From positions 11,767,353 to 11,831,352 of the forward strand of contig CM037870.1 in NCBI GenBank assembly GCA_021292105.1: 64,000 nucleotides of DNA. The letters run 5' to 3'. A program made the translations under genes and the position numbers. A model generated the notes under the pieces. That model did not search any database. It saw nothing but the letters and a program-made list of their open reading frames with translations, and had not been told where the DNA came from. The first letter of the stretch is position 1; every line of letters begins with the position of its first letter. Source of the stretch: Anadara kagoshimensis (taxonomy: Eukaryota > Mollusca > Bivalvia > Arcoida > Arcidae). Positions 10,715 through 25,395 of this stretch are shown here, piece by piece.

Positions 10715-11545
10715 GCCCCAACTGGCCACCGTTGAAATAAAATATAGAATTTTAATATGGTTCCAACCGCCCACCGTAGAAATGAATATAGAATTTAAAT
10801 ATCGTCCAAGCCGGACACCGTAGAAATAAACAGAGAATTTTAATATGGTCCCTACCAGCCACCGTAATAATTAAATATATAATTTTAATATGGTTCCAAC
10901 CGGCCACCGTAGAAATGAAATATAGAATTTTAATATGGTTCCAACCGGCCACCGTAGAAATGAAATATAGAATTTTAATATGGTTCCAACCGGCCACCGT
11001 AGAAATGAAACATAGAATTTTAATATGGTTCCAAACGGCCACCGTAGAAATGAATATAGAATTTTAATATCGTCCAAGCCGGACACCGTAAAAAAAAAGA
11101 GAATTTTAATATGGTCCCAACCGGCCACCGTAGAAATGAAATATAGAATTTTAATATGGTTCCAACCGGCCACCTTAGAAATAAATATAGAATTTTAATA
11201 TGGCCCCTACCGGAGACCGTAAAAATTAAATAGAGAATTTTAAGATGGTCCCAACCGAACACCGTAGAAATTAAATATAGAATTTTAATATGGTCCCAAC
11301 TAGAAACCCTAGAAATGAAATATAGAATTATAATATGGTCCCAACCGGACACCGTAGAAATGAAATATAGAATTTTAAGATGGTTCCAACCGGCCACCGT
11401 AGAAATGAAATATAGAATTTTAATATGGTCCCAACCGGACACCGTAGAAATGAAATATAGAATTTTAATACGGTCCCAACCGGACACCGTAGAAATGAAA
11501 TAAGGAATTTTAATATGGTCCCAACCGGACACCGTACAAATTAGA
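10715..11545 (+). repeat. 45-bp minisatellite, about 18 copies
   Basis: The unit is agaattttaatatggttcca + accggccaccgtagaaatgaaatat, period 45 (for example 10,925 to 10,970). Variants alternate ggttcc/ggtccc and ggccacc/ggacacc. Because 45 is a multiple of 3, several long open frames cross it on both strands; I treat none as genes. Confidence 0.9.
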
Positions 11546-11619
11546 TGCTGAAGAACATATAACATTGTTCATACACATGGTCTTATGTTGGTTTACATTT
11601 TTCCAAATATAAGCAAAAT

Positions 11620-11880
11620 GTATTCATAGCAGTAGTTACGATGCGGGCATTTATTATTTGCAAATTCTATGATTTGACCTCGTGATCTTGACCTTTGACC
11701 TCCACACTTAAACATGACACGTGGTCTTATGTTTATATACATTGTCCAAGCTTGATTAAAATCCATTCATGTGGAAACTATGTTGTTTACACGGTATTGA
11801 GACAGACGGACGGACAGACGTACAGGTGATTCATTCTACCCCTAAAACCTCCTTCACTATAGGAATGAAATTAATTTTTC
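11620..11880 (+). mobile_element. Pearl-like element 3' part (core remnant plus GACGG tail)
   Basis: A single TGACCTTTGACCT-bearing core unit is followed by gagacagacggacggacaga and a poor tail (ccctaaaacctcctt). A diverged second copy lies at about 13,300-13,470, so the two were probably duplicated with the surrounding segment. Confidence 0.5.
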
Positions 11881-12015
11881 TTTTTGTTATGGAAGTATGA
11901 AAGAATTGGACATTTTGCACACTGAATAATTCGCGTAGCATAACGAATTATTTTACGTGTGCAAATTGTCCGATTCATTCATACTTCCATAACAAAAAAA
12001 AATAATAATTTCATT
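11878..12015. mobile_element. Palindromic MITE-like foldback
   Basis: The left arm tttttgttatggaagtatga and onward pairs with the right arm ending tcatacttccataacaaaaa. Internal pairs GCACAC/GTGTGC and AATAATTCG/CGAATTATT continue the stem, leaving a loop of about 10 bases (cgtagcataa). Outer bases aatgaaattaat / aataatttcatt extend it. Confidence 0.75.
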
Positions 12016-12239
12016 TCTTATAGTTAACGTTTTAAAAAAATTTCAACAACAAATCAAAAATTTAAACAGCGATAAAACCAAAGTAATGAAAAATAAAAGC
12101 AACACTATGGCGTAGGAATTCAAATGCCTCCGTACGTCATCCATTATGAGATGACGTCACCGAGAGCCAATCCATTCATGTAAACGTAACAGAAAAATAA
12201 TACCAATCAAAATGCTTTTAACAATTTAAAATTATAAAC

Positions 12240-14089
<1,850 letters not shown>

Positions 14090-14100
<11 letters not shown>

Positions 14101-15960
14101 TATATCGTGAATGTCTATAATATCCAAAGTCCCAATTTACGATAGTAAAATCTTATTTTAATAATAATGTCACTCAATAGCTTTGCCACCTCACTTATCG
14201 TCATACTACTTTGAAGTCCTAAAGTCATTTTTTCTATTTTAAGTTTTTTCTCGATTTTTATAACGCAAAAACTTAAAATAGTTGTAAAGGTTCGAGTTTT
14301 TTTTCGATGGATACATTGTAATAGTCTTATTAAGAACATGTCAATACTCGGAAGTTAAACGCTAAATCAACAAACTGGTATACAAAGGAAATATCTCATT
14401 TTCTTTTCATAATTTCATTTTACCAAGAGTGGCCTATTTAGTGTTTGTCGAATTGATTTCTTATCTCATTTTTTTATGTTTTGTTAAATTGGTTATTGTT
14501 TTTAAACAGGTACCAGAATTTTAATTTTACTTTTTTGATTGTCATTTGAACATGGGTCGGTTTTTTTTTTGTCTGATTTATGTAGTAGCTGTTAAAAAGT
14601 TGGACATATAACGGTAAGGGCATAAGAAGAAATTACTCCAGCTTTTTTCATGATTTCTTTTCATCACTTATTTCATTTCTTCTTCTGTTGATACGTAATT
14701 TCACCCCCCTTAAGTAACACGGTTATACATCGTGAATGTCTTTTATATTCAAGTTTGCGATAGTAACATGAGTAAAATCTTATTTTAATAATAATGTCAC
14801 TCGATAACTTTGCCACCTCACTTATCGACATACTACTTTGAAGTCCTAAAGTCAATTTTTTTCTATTTAACGTTTTTTCTCGGTTTATCGCCAAACCACT
14901 TTATAACGCTAAAACTTGAAATAGTGGTAATGGTTCGAGTTTTTGTCGATGGATACATTGTGGTAGTCTTATTCAGGACCTGTCAATACTAGGATAGTAA
15001 ACGCTAAATCAACAAACTGTTATACAAAGGAAATATCTCATTTTCTTTTCATGATTTCATTTTACCAAGAGTGGCCTATTTAGTGTTTGTCTGAAATTGA
15101 TTTTTCTTCTCTCATTCTTTTGATGTTTTGTTAAATTGGTTATTGTTTTAAACAGGTACCAACATTTTTACTTTACTTTTTTGATTGTCACTTGAACATG
15201 GGTCGGGTGTTTTGTCTGATTTATGTAGTAGCTATTAAAAAGTTGGACATATAACGGTAAGGGCATAAGAAGAAATTATTCCAGCTTTTTTCATGATTTA
15301 TTTTCGTCACTTCTTTCATTTCTCTTCCGTTGATACCTACTTTTACCCCCCTTAAGTAACACGGTTATACATCGTGAATGTCTTTTATATTCAAGTTTGC
15401 GATAGTAACATGAGTAAAATCTTATTTTAATATTAATGTCATTCGATTACTTAGCCGCCTCACTTATCGCCACACTACTTTGAAGTCCCAAAATCCATTT
15501 TTTCTATTTTATTTTAGGCTTCTCTCGATTTATCGCCAAACCACTTTATAAAGCTAAAACTTGAAATAATGGCAATGGTTCGACGTTTTTTCGATGGATA
15601 CATTATGGTAGTCTTATTCAGTACCTGTCAGAAACTCGGAAGTCAATTGCTTAATCAACAATCTTTAATACAAAGAAAATATCTCGTCTTTTTTTATGAT
15701 TTTATTTTACCAAGAGAAGCCTATTTAGTGTTTGTCTTAAATTGATTTCTCGTTTCATTCTTTTGATGTTGTGTTAAATTGGATATTGTGTTAGATCAGG
15801 TTTTAGGACTTTCATTTTACTTTGCTGATTGACATTTGAACATGTACCTGGTATTATATATTTCTGTTTGATTTATCCAGTAGCTGTTAAACAGTCAGAA
15901 GTAAAACGTTCAAGGCAAAACCTTCACACGAAGAAATTATTCTAGGTTTTTTATGATTTC
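14090..15960 (+). repeat. Three tandem units of about 0.63 kb
   Basis: atatatcgtgaatgtctata-type starts occur at about 14,100, 14,725 and 15,368. Each unit holds a cttatcg-containing MITE-like part, caagagtggcctatttagtg and aacatgggtcgg. Diverged partial units continue to about 17,200. The 60-82 codon open frames here differ between units and are not called. Confidence 0.65.
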
Positions 15961-17214
15961 TTTTTATCACGTGTTTCATGAATTGATTTCCAAGCTCATT
16001 CTTTTGAAGTTTTCTTTACTTGGTTATTATTATTCGTCAGGTATCAGACTTTTTACTTTAATTTGTGATTCATCAGTTATTTCAACATATACATGGTTTG
16101 TTAAATTTATTGATTGGTCATTAAGCAGGAAGGTAAACGCTCAAGCTACAATCTTTTGTAAGAAGACATTATCATTCCTTACATTTCATTTGAACCACTA
16201 GTAGTTTGTTTTGAATTGATTTTTTATTTCATTCTTTTGGTGAGAATGAACATTGCCAATTTTTTTTTAAATTTTTCTTTTTTTTTCTTTTTCGTTATCT
16301 TTTTTTTAACATGAATCGGTATCATGATTTTGTTTGATTTTTACAGTACGTTGGAAGTTCGAAACTAAAGTCATTTTACCTAAGAGTGGCCTAAACTTTG
16401 CTAGAAAAATATATCACATCATTTTTTCATTATTTCATTTAAACACTCGTTTGTCTTGAATTGATTCTTTTAATGTTTTGGATATAGGATATTGTCGTTT
16501 GTCAGGTTTAAGCAAACAAAATCACTTATCCACTAGACCTGTTAATGTGAATATTCTGGTTGAAGTATCCAACCAATACATGTGTATTATTATTATTCGC
16601 AGTTACTTATTTAATATATTTATAAACAATGCACATGATTTGGATAATGAAGAGGAAGTTACCACGTGTATTCCCCATACATTATTCGTTCATAAAATAT
16701 TTAAATTAAAGGTCAAGCGGACAGGTCAGTGTTTTTGGCTATACATTAATATTTTTACTTTGACTTTTCTGATTCTGATCTGTACATGGCTCCGGTCTGC
16801 GTTTTGTTTAATTTTTCAGTATCTGTCAAAAAATGAAAACTAAAGCAACAATATTTAATTAGAAAATATCTGATGTTCTTTTGTTCCTATTCATTTTAAA
16901 ACTGTTTGTCTTCAATTGATTTCTCATATTATTCTTTTGATGTTTTGTTTTCTTGCTAAGCAATTGTAAAATAATTTGTCAATTTTCAGTTTTTTCTTTA
17001 CTTTTCTGATTGTGATTTTAACATGGATCAGGATTAGTATTATATGTTCTTTTTTGATTTATTCAGTATCATTAATTCTGTAACACTTTGGAAGTTAAAC
17101 GCTTAAGCAATAACCGTTATCAGAAAAAAATGTCACGTCTTTTCATGATTTCATTTAAACACTTGTTTGTCTTGAATTGATTCTTTTAATCTTTTGGATA
17201 TTGGATATTGTATA

Positions 17215-17620
17215 TTGTCAGGTATAAGCAAACAACAGTGACCTGTCTATTTGACTTTAATTAGGATTATTTAGACAAAAGGATCCACCAAATAAATGTG
17301 TATTTTTGAATTCGCAGTTGCCAAACCTGTATATAAAAGCCATCCAAGGAAACCAGTAAAAGTGACCTTTATGGACAGGTGGTCTTCATATACAGATTCA
17401 AATAATAGGAATAAAGAACAATTTGGATATAATTCTACTGGCCTTTATAAGCAGTGGCCCTTATATAGAGGTGGTTTTTAAGACAAGTTAGACTGTACTT
17501 GTATATATATACAAGGTCTTCATTATGGAGAGAAAGTTAACACGTGTGATCCCCATACATAAATAATAAATATTTAAATTAAAGGACAAGTGGGCAGGTC
17601 AAGGTTGTTTGTTTATATCA
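17215..17620. mobile_element. MITE family 3 copy interrupted by a MITE family 2 copy
   Basis: Outer ends are gcaaacaacagtgacctgtc and ggacaagtgggcaggtcaag. Compared with the uninterrupted copy at 19,030-19,266, a family 2 element (about 17,326-17,490; ccaaacctgtatataaaagc to aagttagactgta) sits after attcgcagttg. Confidence 0.6.
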
Positions 17621-17699
17621 GAATTTGTTTTTTGTGATTGTAATTTGAACATCGACCTTGTATGTTTTTCTTTGATTTATTTAGTATTTGTTAATAGTC

Positions 17700-18510
17700 G
17701 GAAATTAGAGGCTTCTTGCATTGTATTGATTTCCTATTCCATTCATTTGATGTTTTATGAAAACTCTTAGATGCCATGGTTAAAATATTCCTTATTTCGT
17801 TCTATCGAAATATTACTTTACTTTCTAGAAATACTAGTAATATTTTTATTTAGTTTTTCCGAAATGAAATTTTGTTATTTCAAAATAATATTTTGCTATG
17901 TCAAAATAATATTTTGTTATCTCGAAAAACAATTTATTCGATATAACGGAATAAAAATATATTAACAATGTCACCTATGGGGCTCCGTAATGTTTCGCTT
18001 TCTTGGTGAGGATAAATATTGTAAATTTGTGCTTTTCAAGTATAATCCGTCCAGAATCTGGATCTGAGGCAAAATATACAATGAGTCTTTTTATTATTAG
18101 GGCAATTATAACGAATAAAGTGTAAGCCAGCGTGATTCTACAAATACGGTATACAAATATAGTTTAGCAAGAAGAGCAAGTTCATGTTGTTTTCATATAT
18201 AAACCTGTTTTTTAATTAATATGCCACAAGATGTTACTTAGTTATAAGGAATCACATATCTGAAATCATTTTCGCGAAATAATTTTTATTGACATTTTAG
18301 AACCTCCGCGGCAAAACAGTTTATTTAAAATAAAGTTTACCAATCAATGAGAAAAAGATCAATCTACACATAGGGGCCAGAGTTTGTTTTAGAAATATGA
18401 GGATTTTTAAAAAATGAATAATTTACATTTAAGGTACATGTATTCCACGATTTTGTGCCTTCTAAAAACTTTCATTTCTAAATGCCTAGTGCTTTACGAA
18501 CAGTCATTAC
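17700..18510. other. No supported feature
   Basis: AT-rich. A short direct repeat (aaataatattttgctatgtc / aaataatattttgttatctc) near 17,880-17,920 explains the open frame there. 18,605-19,020 and 20,110-20,760 are equally plain apart from a 60-bp duplication (tcttcatttatctacacggt / tcttcatttatctacaaggt) near 20,530 and 20,610. Confidence 0.5.
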
Positions 18511-18511
18511 C

Positions 18512-18605
18512 TATTTTCAAGTCTTGACTTGACCCAGGCTAGGTTTGAATCCACGACCTCGCACATACGAAGCGATTACTCTATCACTGAGCAACCGTAG
18601 TGATG
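18512..18605 (-). mobile_element. SINE family A head fragment
   Basis: tttgaatccacgacctcgca and ctatcactgagcaaccgtag are the inverted B- and A-box parts of the head; little body remains. Confidence 0.5.
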
Positions 18606-19029
18606 TTCATCTGGCAACTCGGGTGATGCGGAAGGTTAAGCACCTCCAGTTTACCTCGCTACAAATGTATTTATTTCAAATTACATTTTGATGTACCAAA
18701 CATATCAACACTGTTTGATTTGCTCTTTTATATTCAGATTATTGATTTTCTGAAACATGAGAATACTATTTCAAATACATTTCATTTCGTCCTCCGTAAC
18801 GAATTTAATGGAAAAAATACTTTTATATATCAGATTATTCAACTTGTTTGATTGCCAGCCACACGCTATAGTGTAATTTAGAAACTTTTAAAAACAATTA
18901 AACGGAAAAGGGTCTCTTTTTGAATCAATGTAGAAAGAAGTGGACATTTTTCAAAAGTCAATAAGTGTTGGTTTTTTTCTTCAAAAATCCAATAACACAC
19001 TTGCCTTTTTTCATTGTACATGCTTATAC

Positions 19030-19266
19030 ATGTATAGGTAAACAAAATTGACCTGTCCGCTTGACCTATGATTGGTAATATTGATAAAGAAGACGCTAAC
19101 CGATATATGGGTAGTAGTAGGATTCGCAGTTGATAGTGTGTACACAAGGTACATAATTAGTGTTCGCCTAATGTAGAAAAAAACCATGTGATCCCTTATA
19201 CATAGATACAGTTGTTCATAATAAATATTAAAATTTAAGGTCAAGCGGACAGGTCAAAGTTGTTAA
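19030..19266. mobile_element. MITE family 3 (GACCTGTCCGCTTGACCT ends)
   Basis: ttgacctgtccgcttgacct at the left and aggtcaagcggacaggtcaa at the right are perfect inverted repeats of 20 bp, about 235 bp apart. Other copies: 34,612-34,840 and a diverged one at 16,495-16,740. Confidence 0.75.
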
Positions 19267-19769
19267 CTAATATATGTACGTTCAAAATCAAATCCGATCA
19301 AGCGCTTCACGAATGAAAAAGCAATATTAATAACAGGAACAAGAACTAAAGCCATTGAACAATACACTTGTTCTGGTTTTTGGGTTACGTATTTTAACAT
19401 AATATGTCATTCGTTTCCAATCAAACGCAGACATATGATGTCCAAATCACAGTCCGAAAAGCAAAGTTGTCAAACTAATCTTAAAATGTGTACTTCCACC
19501 AAGGGAGTGAGGCCAGGTGCTCAGGAAGGGTAAGTACACCCTGTCTGACCAACTACATCCGTCATATGCATGTGTGGAATCACAATTGTGAATACAAGAA
19601 CCATGGAACTGCGGGACGTCAAGTATATCCAGGACAACTTTGGATACAAAGACATCATACTGATCAACAATATTGTGATACGTGCGGCCATAAAACGTTT
19701 TGAGTGTTTTGTTAAGCATAGGCTTGCAATATTCATATTTGTTCCATGGCCTACTTTAACAGTCAACTT

Positions 19770-20100
19770 CTGCCGTAGCTTAGTTGGTAGAGTATTCGCT
19801 CCGTAAGTGGAAGTTCGTGGGTTCGAGCCGCGACCGGGTCTGACCCAATACTTGAAAATAGGTAGTGACCGTTCTTTCTCCAAGCACTCGGCATTACGAA
19901 ATGATTCACGGTTCTTTCGAATAGGAACTGAAAATAAACGAGGTCCCGCGTCACAGTAGGTTTTGCACGATAAAAAAACCCTGCTGTATAATGTCATCGC
20001 AACGCACAGGCAAAATTTCTGCACCTTTGCCTATGGCTGACAACGTATCGATATAAGTGAAATATTCTTGACTGGGACGTTATACACCATTACTCAACTC
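19770..20100 (+). mobile_element. SINE family A, near full length
   Basis: Head tgccgtagcttagttggtag with ggttcgagcc, then all family body segments through atattcttgactgggacgtt. Short open frames over it are artefacts. Confidence 0.78.
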
Positions 20101-20764
20101 CTTAAACAGACCATACTTTTATGACACATTGAAAATGAAATTCGATTTTTGTGTTTACAATCTTGAATATTATCATTTTTCAAATACCGAAATTCCGTAA
20201 CAATCAATTCGTCTGCAATACCCTTGGTTGCTTCAAAGATAATTTACATCATTGTGATGTTAGCAGCATTGCAAGCGAAAAAACAAAAATAACTATTCAG
20301 ATATCCATTAAGATATTTTTTAGATGCGAGTATTTTATCCAGGTTTTATTCTTCAATAACATAAATAGGTTTTTCATGGAAAATATGCATTTGAAAGTAG
20401 CTTTTAACCAGTGTTAAAGAAAATGTAGAAAAGATGTATATTTTTCCCAACATACAATTCTTATATATGTAAATATGTAATGCATTAAAGATATAAAACT
20501 TAGCTTTCCATTTTTTATTATATGAATCTTCATTTATCTACACGGTTCACTTGTATTATAAAAAAAGATTAAGTTTTGTTTTTTTTACTAAATATTTAAA
20601 GCAGAATAATCTTCATTTATCTACAAGGTTCACTTGTATCAACAAGAAAGATTAAGTTTTTTTTTTACTAAATATTTAAAGCAGAATATTAAAATAAATT
20701 TTATATAAAGATGTTGTACGAAAGAAAATCTGTTAATGTTGAATCAAATCAAAAACAAAAATAC

Positions 20765-21210
20765 TAATCCATGCTCGAATCACAATCCAGAAGCAAAGTA
20801 AAAACTTTGGAACTGACAGTCAGGTTAGACACGTGAAATTCCGCCAGGAAAGTGAGGTCGGGTGCTCCGGAAGAGTAAGCACCTCCTGTTTATCTAGCTA
20901 CATCCGCCAAGTGTGTAATCAAAATTGAGTGAAAGGAACATGGAACTTTGAGACGTCAAATCAGTCAGGTTAGACACGTGAAATTCCGCCAGGGAAGTGA
21001 GGCCGGGTGCTCCGGAAGGGTAAGCACCTCCTGTTTATCTAACTACATCCACCACGTGTGTAATCAAAATTGAGTGAAAGGAACATGGAACTCTGATACG
21101 TCAAAAATATCCAGGGCAATCCTGGAAACAAAGACATCAAACTTATCAACAATACTGAGATAACGGCCATATATAAGGGTCTAGTTAAGCCTAGGCTTGC
21201 AATAGTTTTA
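20765..21210 (+). repeat. Dispersed repeat family D with internal 138-bp duplication
   Basis: gtcaggttagacacgtgaaa, gtgctccggaa and gtaagcacctcctgtttatc appear twice, 138 bp apart. Related copies: about 19,430-19,760, 25,395-25,800, 25,885-26,110 (minus), 26,325-26,530, 44,930-45,070, 45,785-45,890 and 55,435-55,600 (minus). Ends are unclear, class unknown; no coding. Confidence 0.6.
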
Positions 21211-21423
21211 ACAATTTATTAAACTGACACGGGTTAGTATGATTGTTTTTGATTAATACATTTATTACAGCTTTTTATGAAATACATTTGATTATAATTT
21301 TGGGTGTCTTATAAGCCGTTTGTGGCTGCGCGTGTCAATATTTGATGCACTATTTATTTTATGAATACATGTTAAATGTTTTAATCCAAATATATATTGA
21401 CATGATATAGTATAATAAATTTT

Positions 21424-21446
21424 TAGTAGTAGTAGTAGTAGTAGTA
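21424..21446 (+). repeat. (TAG)n microsatellite
   Basis: About seven tandem trinucleotides at the edge of the composite MITE. Confidence 0.9.
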
Positions 21447-22120
21447 TATACTCAACAAAAAAGTTACTGTAGAAACCACTGTGACTGTGACAGTGAAATT
21501 CTCTTTATATCTGTATCTGATTTCACTGGAAATCTGTATCGCACCTGCGATTGTCATAAAGTATGTCTGTAAAAAGGAAAAATGTTGGCGGTATGGTGAT
21601 TTTACACATGCGAAAATGACGATGTTTACACCGGAAGTGATGTCCTTGATGACGTTTTACGTCATATGCGCAACAGAAGCCGCCATTTGCATTGTTTTTT
21701 AACACGTTAAATTCCCATAGCACCAACGTTTTTCCCTATGCAGATATATTTTGGGCCAATCGCGGATGCGCATACAAATTTCCTGTTACGATTAGGTACA
21801 AGTAAGTGAAAAATATCGATCTTTATTCAAATTTATTTGATTTTCTATGGATACAAAGAGAATTTCACTGTCACAGTGGTTTCTACAGTAGGGACCATTG
21901 TGAAATTTGAAATAAAAATCTGAAAAATGTATAATCCATCTGAAATTTGTTTTTATATTTTTTCTTGTTTCAATGATGTTATGAAATAAATGTTTTGTGT
22001 ATGAAATTAAATCTCCTTCATAAAATTATGAGAAGTGTGATTATGAAATGATATGATTTACGTTCTTCAAAATTAAATAATGTTTTTACTGTGGTCCTTA
22101 ACCTTTTTTGTTGAGTTTAT
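21447..22120. mobile_element. Composite MITE with outer and inner inverted repeats
   Basis: The outer pair is actcaacaaaaaagtta (about 21,450) and taaccttttttgttgagt (about 22,098). The inner pair is tactgtagaaaccactgtga (21,467) and tcacagtggtttctacagta (about 21,870). The left inner arm has an extra 6-base repeat (ctgtgactgtgac). Inside lies a GC-richer stretch around 21,590-21,680. Confidence 0.65.
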
Positions 22121-24084
22121 ATATATATATAGTTCTTTTTATACAAAAGGAAACGACAAAAAACACTTTCATTAATTAGATATTATCGCTTTAGCGCTTC
22201 CAGCACTCTACATGAGCGCAATGTTTACTTATCTCCATTTTCCTTTTCAATTTTTTTTATATTTTCTGTGCTTGAAGTTATTGTTTTAGAATTACATATT
22301 ATACCAGTTTTAATTTTACAACACTAGACGGCCGTTTCGGAATACATTTCCTCATCAGTAGTGCTTGGACCAAAATTATGAAACCAAAATTATTTTGAAG
22401 ATGTTAAAAAGCTACCCAAAGGACCAAAATATATTTTACCAAATTAAGCTAAGGAAATACTTTGCATGAGGGAGTATACCTTAGTTTTTGAGAAATTTAT
22501 AATTATACATATATAACAAATATTGGTTATATGAATCGCAACGAACTCCCTTGATAATCCTTATAGATCTCATCCTCATGTCCAGTACATGTACACTCTT
22601 TCAGAGCATCACTAGGTAAACGAATAACCATCATTACTATTACATGTATCTAAAGATAATATTTTTATAATAATACTAAACATAATATTAAATATACTTA
22701 CGATCACATTGGTATGTTTGTAGGTAGACAAGTAGTATCCAAATCTTAAAATACATAATGTTAGATAGAATAGTACCTACATGGTACTAACAGAACAAAT
22801 TAGGTACTTGCATCCTCAAATACTTCAAATTCAATAACAGTACGTATACATTGAATGTCTGTGTGAAAATGATGCGGTATTTATCGATAAGTATAAAACT
22901 CAATAAAGGCCACACTAATTTAATGTATGTTTTACGTTTAGCTTACCTTAAAATATGAAATATTATTAAATATTTCTTATATGAAGCGTATTATTTTGTT
23001 GACAAAAGGGTCATGCCAAATACATTTACAATGCATTCTTAGGTCTTTGTTGCTTTGGTTGTTAATAATATTTTGAAAAAGTAGCATCCTTATAAAACAT
23101 TTATAAAATGCATGGTCGGAACTTTGTCACTTTCTTGAATATTTGAAAAAGGCGACATTCATGTCACATGTACATTTGTATATTCATAAGATATGCTTAG
23201 ATCTTTGCCGATTTGTTGTTTCTGAAATATGCAAGAAGACGATATTCCTCACAGAGAAAATTGAAAATGAATGAAATATTTAACATGGAATTTTCTCTTA
23301 ATTGATCGATCATTCAAAACTATTTAGCGCATATTAGTTGCGTTTTGATCTTGGATTTTTTTTGTAAAACCTGCTTTCTACATCATTAATTATTCTCTCT
23401 AAATTATACAAATGTTTTGATAAAAAATCACGTAGGTGATACTTCAATAGTAAACAAGCAAACCTTTATAAGCGTTTTACCATCTTTTTTCTTATTCTCT
23501 TTCATGTTTTTTTTTAATTTCCGTGTTGTTTTTGTGTATAATTATACATATTATACCAGTGGTTTATTTTACAGCACAAAACGGTCATTTCGGAATACAT
23601 TCTCATTAGTAGTGCTTGGACCAAAATTGTGAAACCAAACATTTCAGGGGGTTCAACCAGATTAAGCTAAAAAAATATTTGGCATAAGACTCGCTGAGTA
23701 TATTTCAGTTTTAGAGGATTTTCTTTTTTTTAACTAGCAACAAGTTTAGAATTTAGTATTTTTCGAACAGTACAGTGTTGCCTACTGAGTTTATGATATC
23801 TTCGAGGATGCTTAGTTCATTAGCAAAGATACTGGCGCAGTGGTTTAAATTACATATTGTTTCAGTTTTACAGCACTAGACAACCGGTTTGGAATACAAT
23901 TCTTCATCAGTAGTCTTAGACCAATTTGTTTCCCAATGCTCGATTTTAATTTTAGGATGCACGTGATTTAGGTTGTCAGTATTATTGTGAGTATATTGCC
24001 TGTGTATCCAGAATTATCTTGACATTATCCTGCATATTTCCGACTTCCCATATTTCCATGTTCTTTTAATTCGCAATTTCAATT

Positions 24085-24350
24085 TTACACGTGGTAGGTG
24101 TAGCTAATTGACGTATCGCTGACCACGCCCACAAAGGTCTGGCATGCTTGAATTGCACGCAAAAAGAATGAAAACTCGGCCTTAATTGCGCCGTTAAATG
24201 ACGTCACTGTCACTAGTACATCATTACTTGCCGTGACGCTGCTTTGGTACCGTGATGGCGGCCTTTGTCGGAACACTGTGGGCGTGGCCGGCGATCCTTC
24301 AACTAGCCAGGAGCTTTTCATTCTTCCGGAGCCCCAGTCCCCACCCTGAT
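24085..24350. other. GC-richer island with TGACGTCA
   Basis: A local rise in G+C with gaccacgcccacaaaggtct, a CRE-like tgacgtca at about 24,198 and gtgggcgtggccggcgatcc stands out from the AT-rich surroundings. Either a promoter-like island or an unrelated repeat. The 78-codon open frame on the minus strand has no recognised motif. Confidence 0.3.
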
Positions 24351-25395
24351 GAATGTTTTCGTGTTTAACTTAATTTTCCAGTTTGCTTTTATACTAATTT
24401 TGTCACGGGATTTTGATTTGGACATGAACTGGTATATTTGCTTATCATGATACTTTACATGGTTTTTAACAAAAACAAATTCTAATAAGACTCGACTGCG
24501 TTTAAATAATAATATGTACCTGCAAATAATTGCAAATTATGTTTTGTAGAATATGTATTTTGGTTATATTTATATATGTATGTACGTTGTATAAGTTAAT
24601 GAGAGCTAACAAAAATAAATAAATAAAAAAAGGACTCTACTGCTAAAAAAGACTTGAACCATAAAATTACTCTCGTTTATCAGATTTTAGCCACTGATTT
24701 CGAACGCCCCTTTATACCTTTCAGTATTATATACAATTGTATCCATTTTCAAACTTCATTAAAAGCTATTCACTAAAAGCATTGTTTTTCTGATCCAATC
24801 GCGAAAAGTCCCACGGTAAAATCGATTGTTATGGCGATTCATTGTCACTATAACAATATTATTTGTTAAATCTGATTTTTGTTAGTTTTCGAAATCAATA
24901 CGGTTCGTGTTTGTTAAATACATTCTTTATGGGCAAATCAGACAATCGAAACAAATTAAATGACACTTCAACGTCTGTCAATAAATGATGAAAGGTATTT
25001 GACGATAACTATAGTCTCATTTTCGTCATTATTAGCTAACCTTTTGATATACTTAAAAACATTGACGCTTGAAGATCAATTTTTAAATTTTATAAATTTT
25101 AATTTCATCAAATTTTCATCATTATTAGCTGAAGTTTTTATTTACTTAAAAAATCGACGCTTGAAAATCAGTTTGTAATTTTTTTTTAATTTTTATTTCA
25201 TTATATTTTTGTCATTATTAGCTTAAATTTTATATACTTCAAATATTCCGACGTTTGAAAATCAATTTGTATTTTTCAATGGTTTTTATTAACCCTATAT
25301 AAACTGATACTTCAGAATTGCATTACTATATTATTAATAATATTAATCAATGAGTGTTTTTAAAATTGGATTAGTCAGTAATTTGGTGAACTTGC
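24350..25395. other. Diverged short tandem repeats, no gene
   Basis: Around 25,010-25,270 a unit of about 100 bases (cgtcattattagctaacctt, tcatcattattagctgaagt, gtcattattagcttaaattt) is present three times. The remainder is featureless. Confidence 0.45.

Noticed and set aside
10488..11565. Several 62-181 codon frames around the 45-bp array
   Set aside because: 45 is a multiple of 3, so the repeat is open on both strands. Products are WNHIKILYFISTVAG-type repeats without domain character.
16478..16843. 121-codon hydrophobic frame
   Set aside because: It crosses a diverged MITE family 3 copy (ggtcaagcggacaggtcag) and is not kept in other copies.
19770..19842. Functional tRNA gene
   Set aside because: The A- and B-box-like head is followed by a SINE body and does not close into an acceptor stem. 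Other tRNA-like heads (56,406, 51,851, 238-300) are the same.
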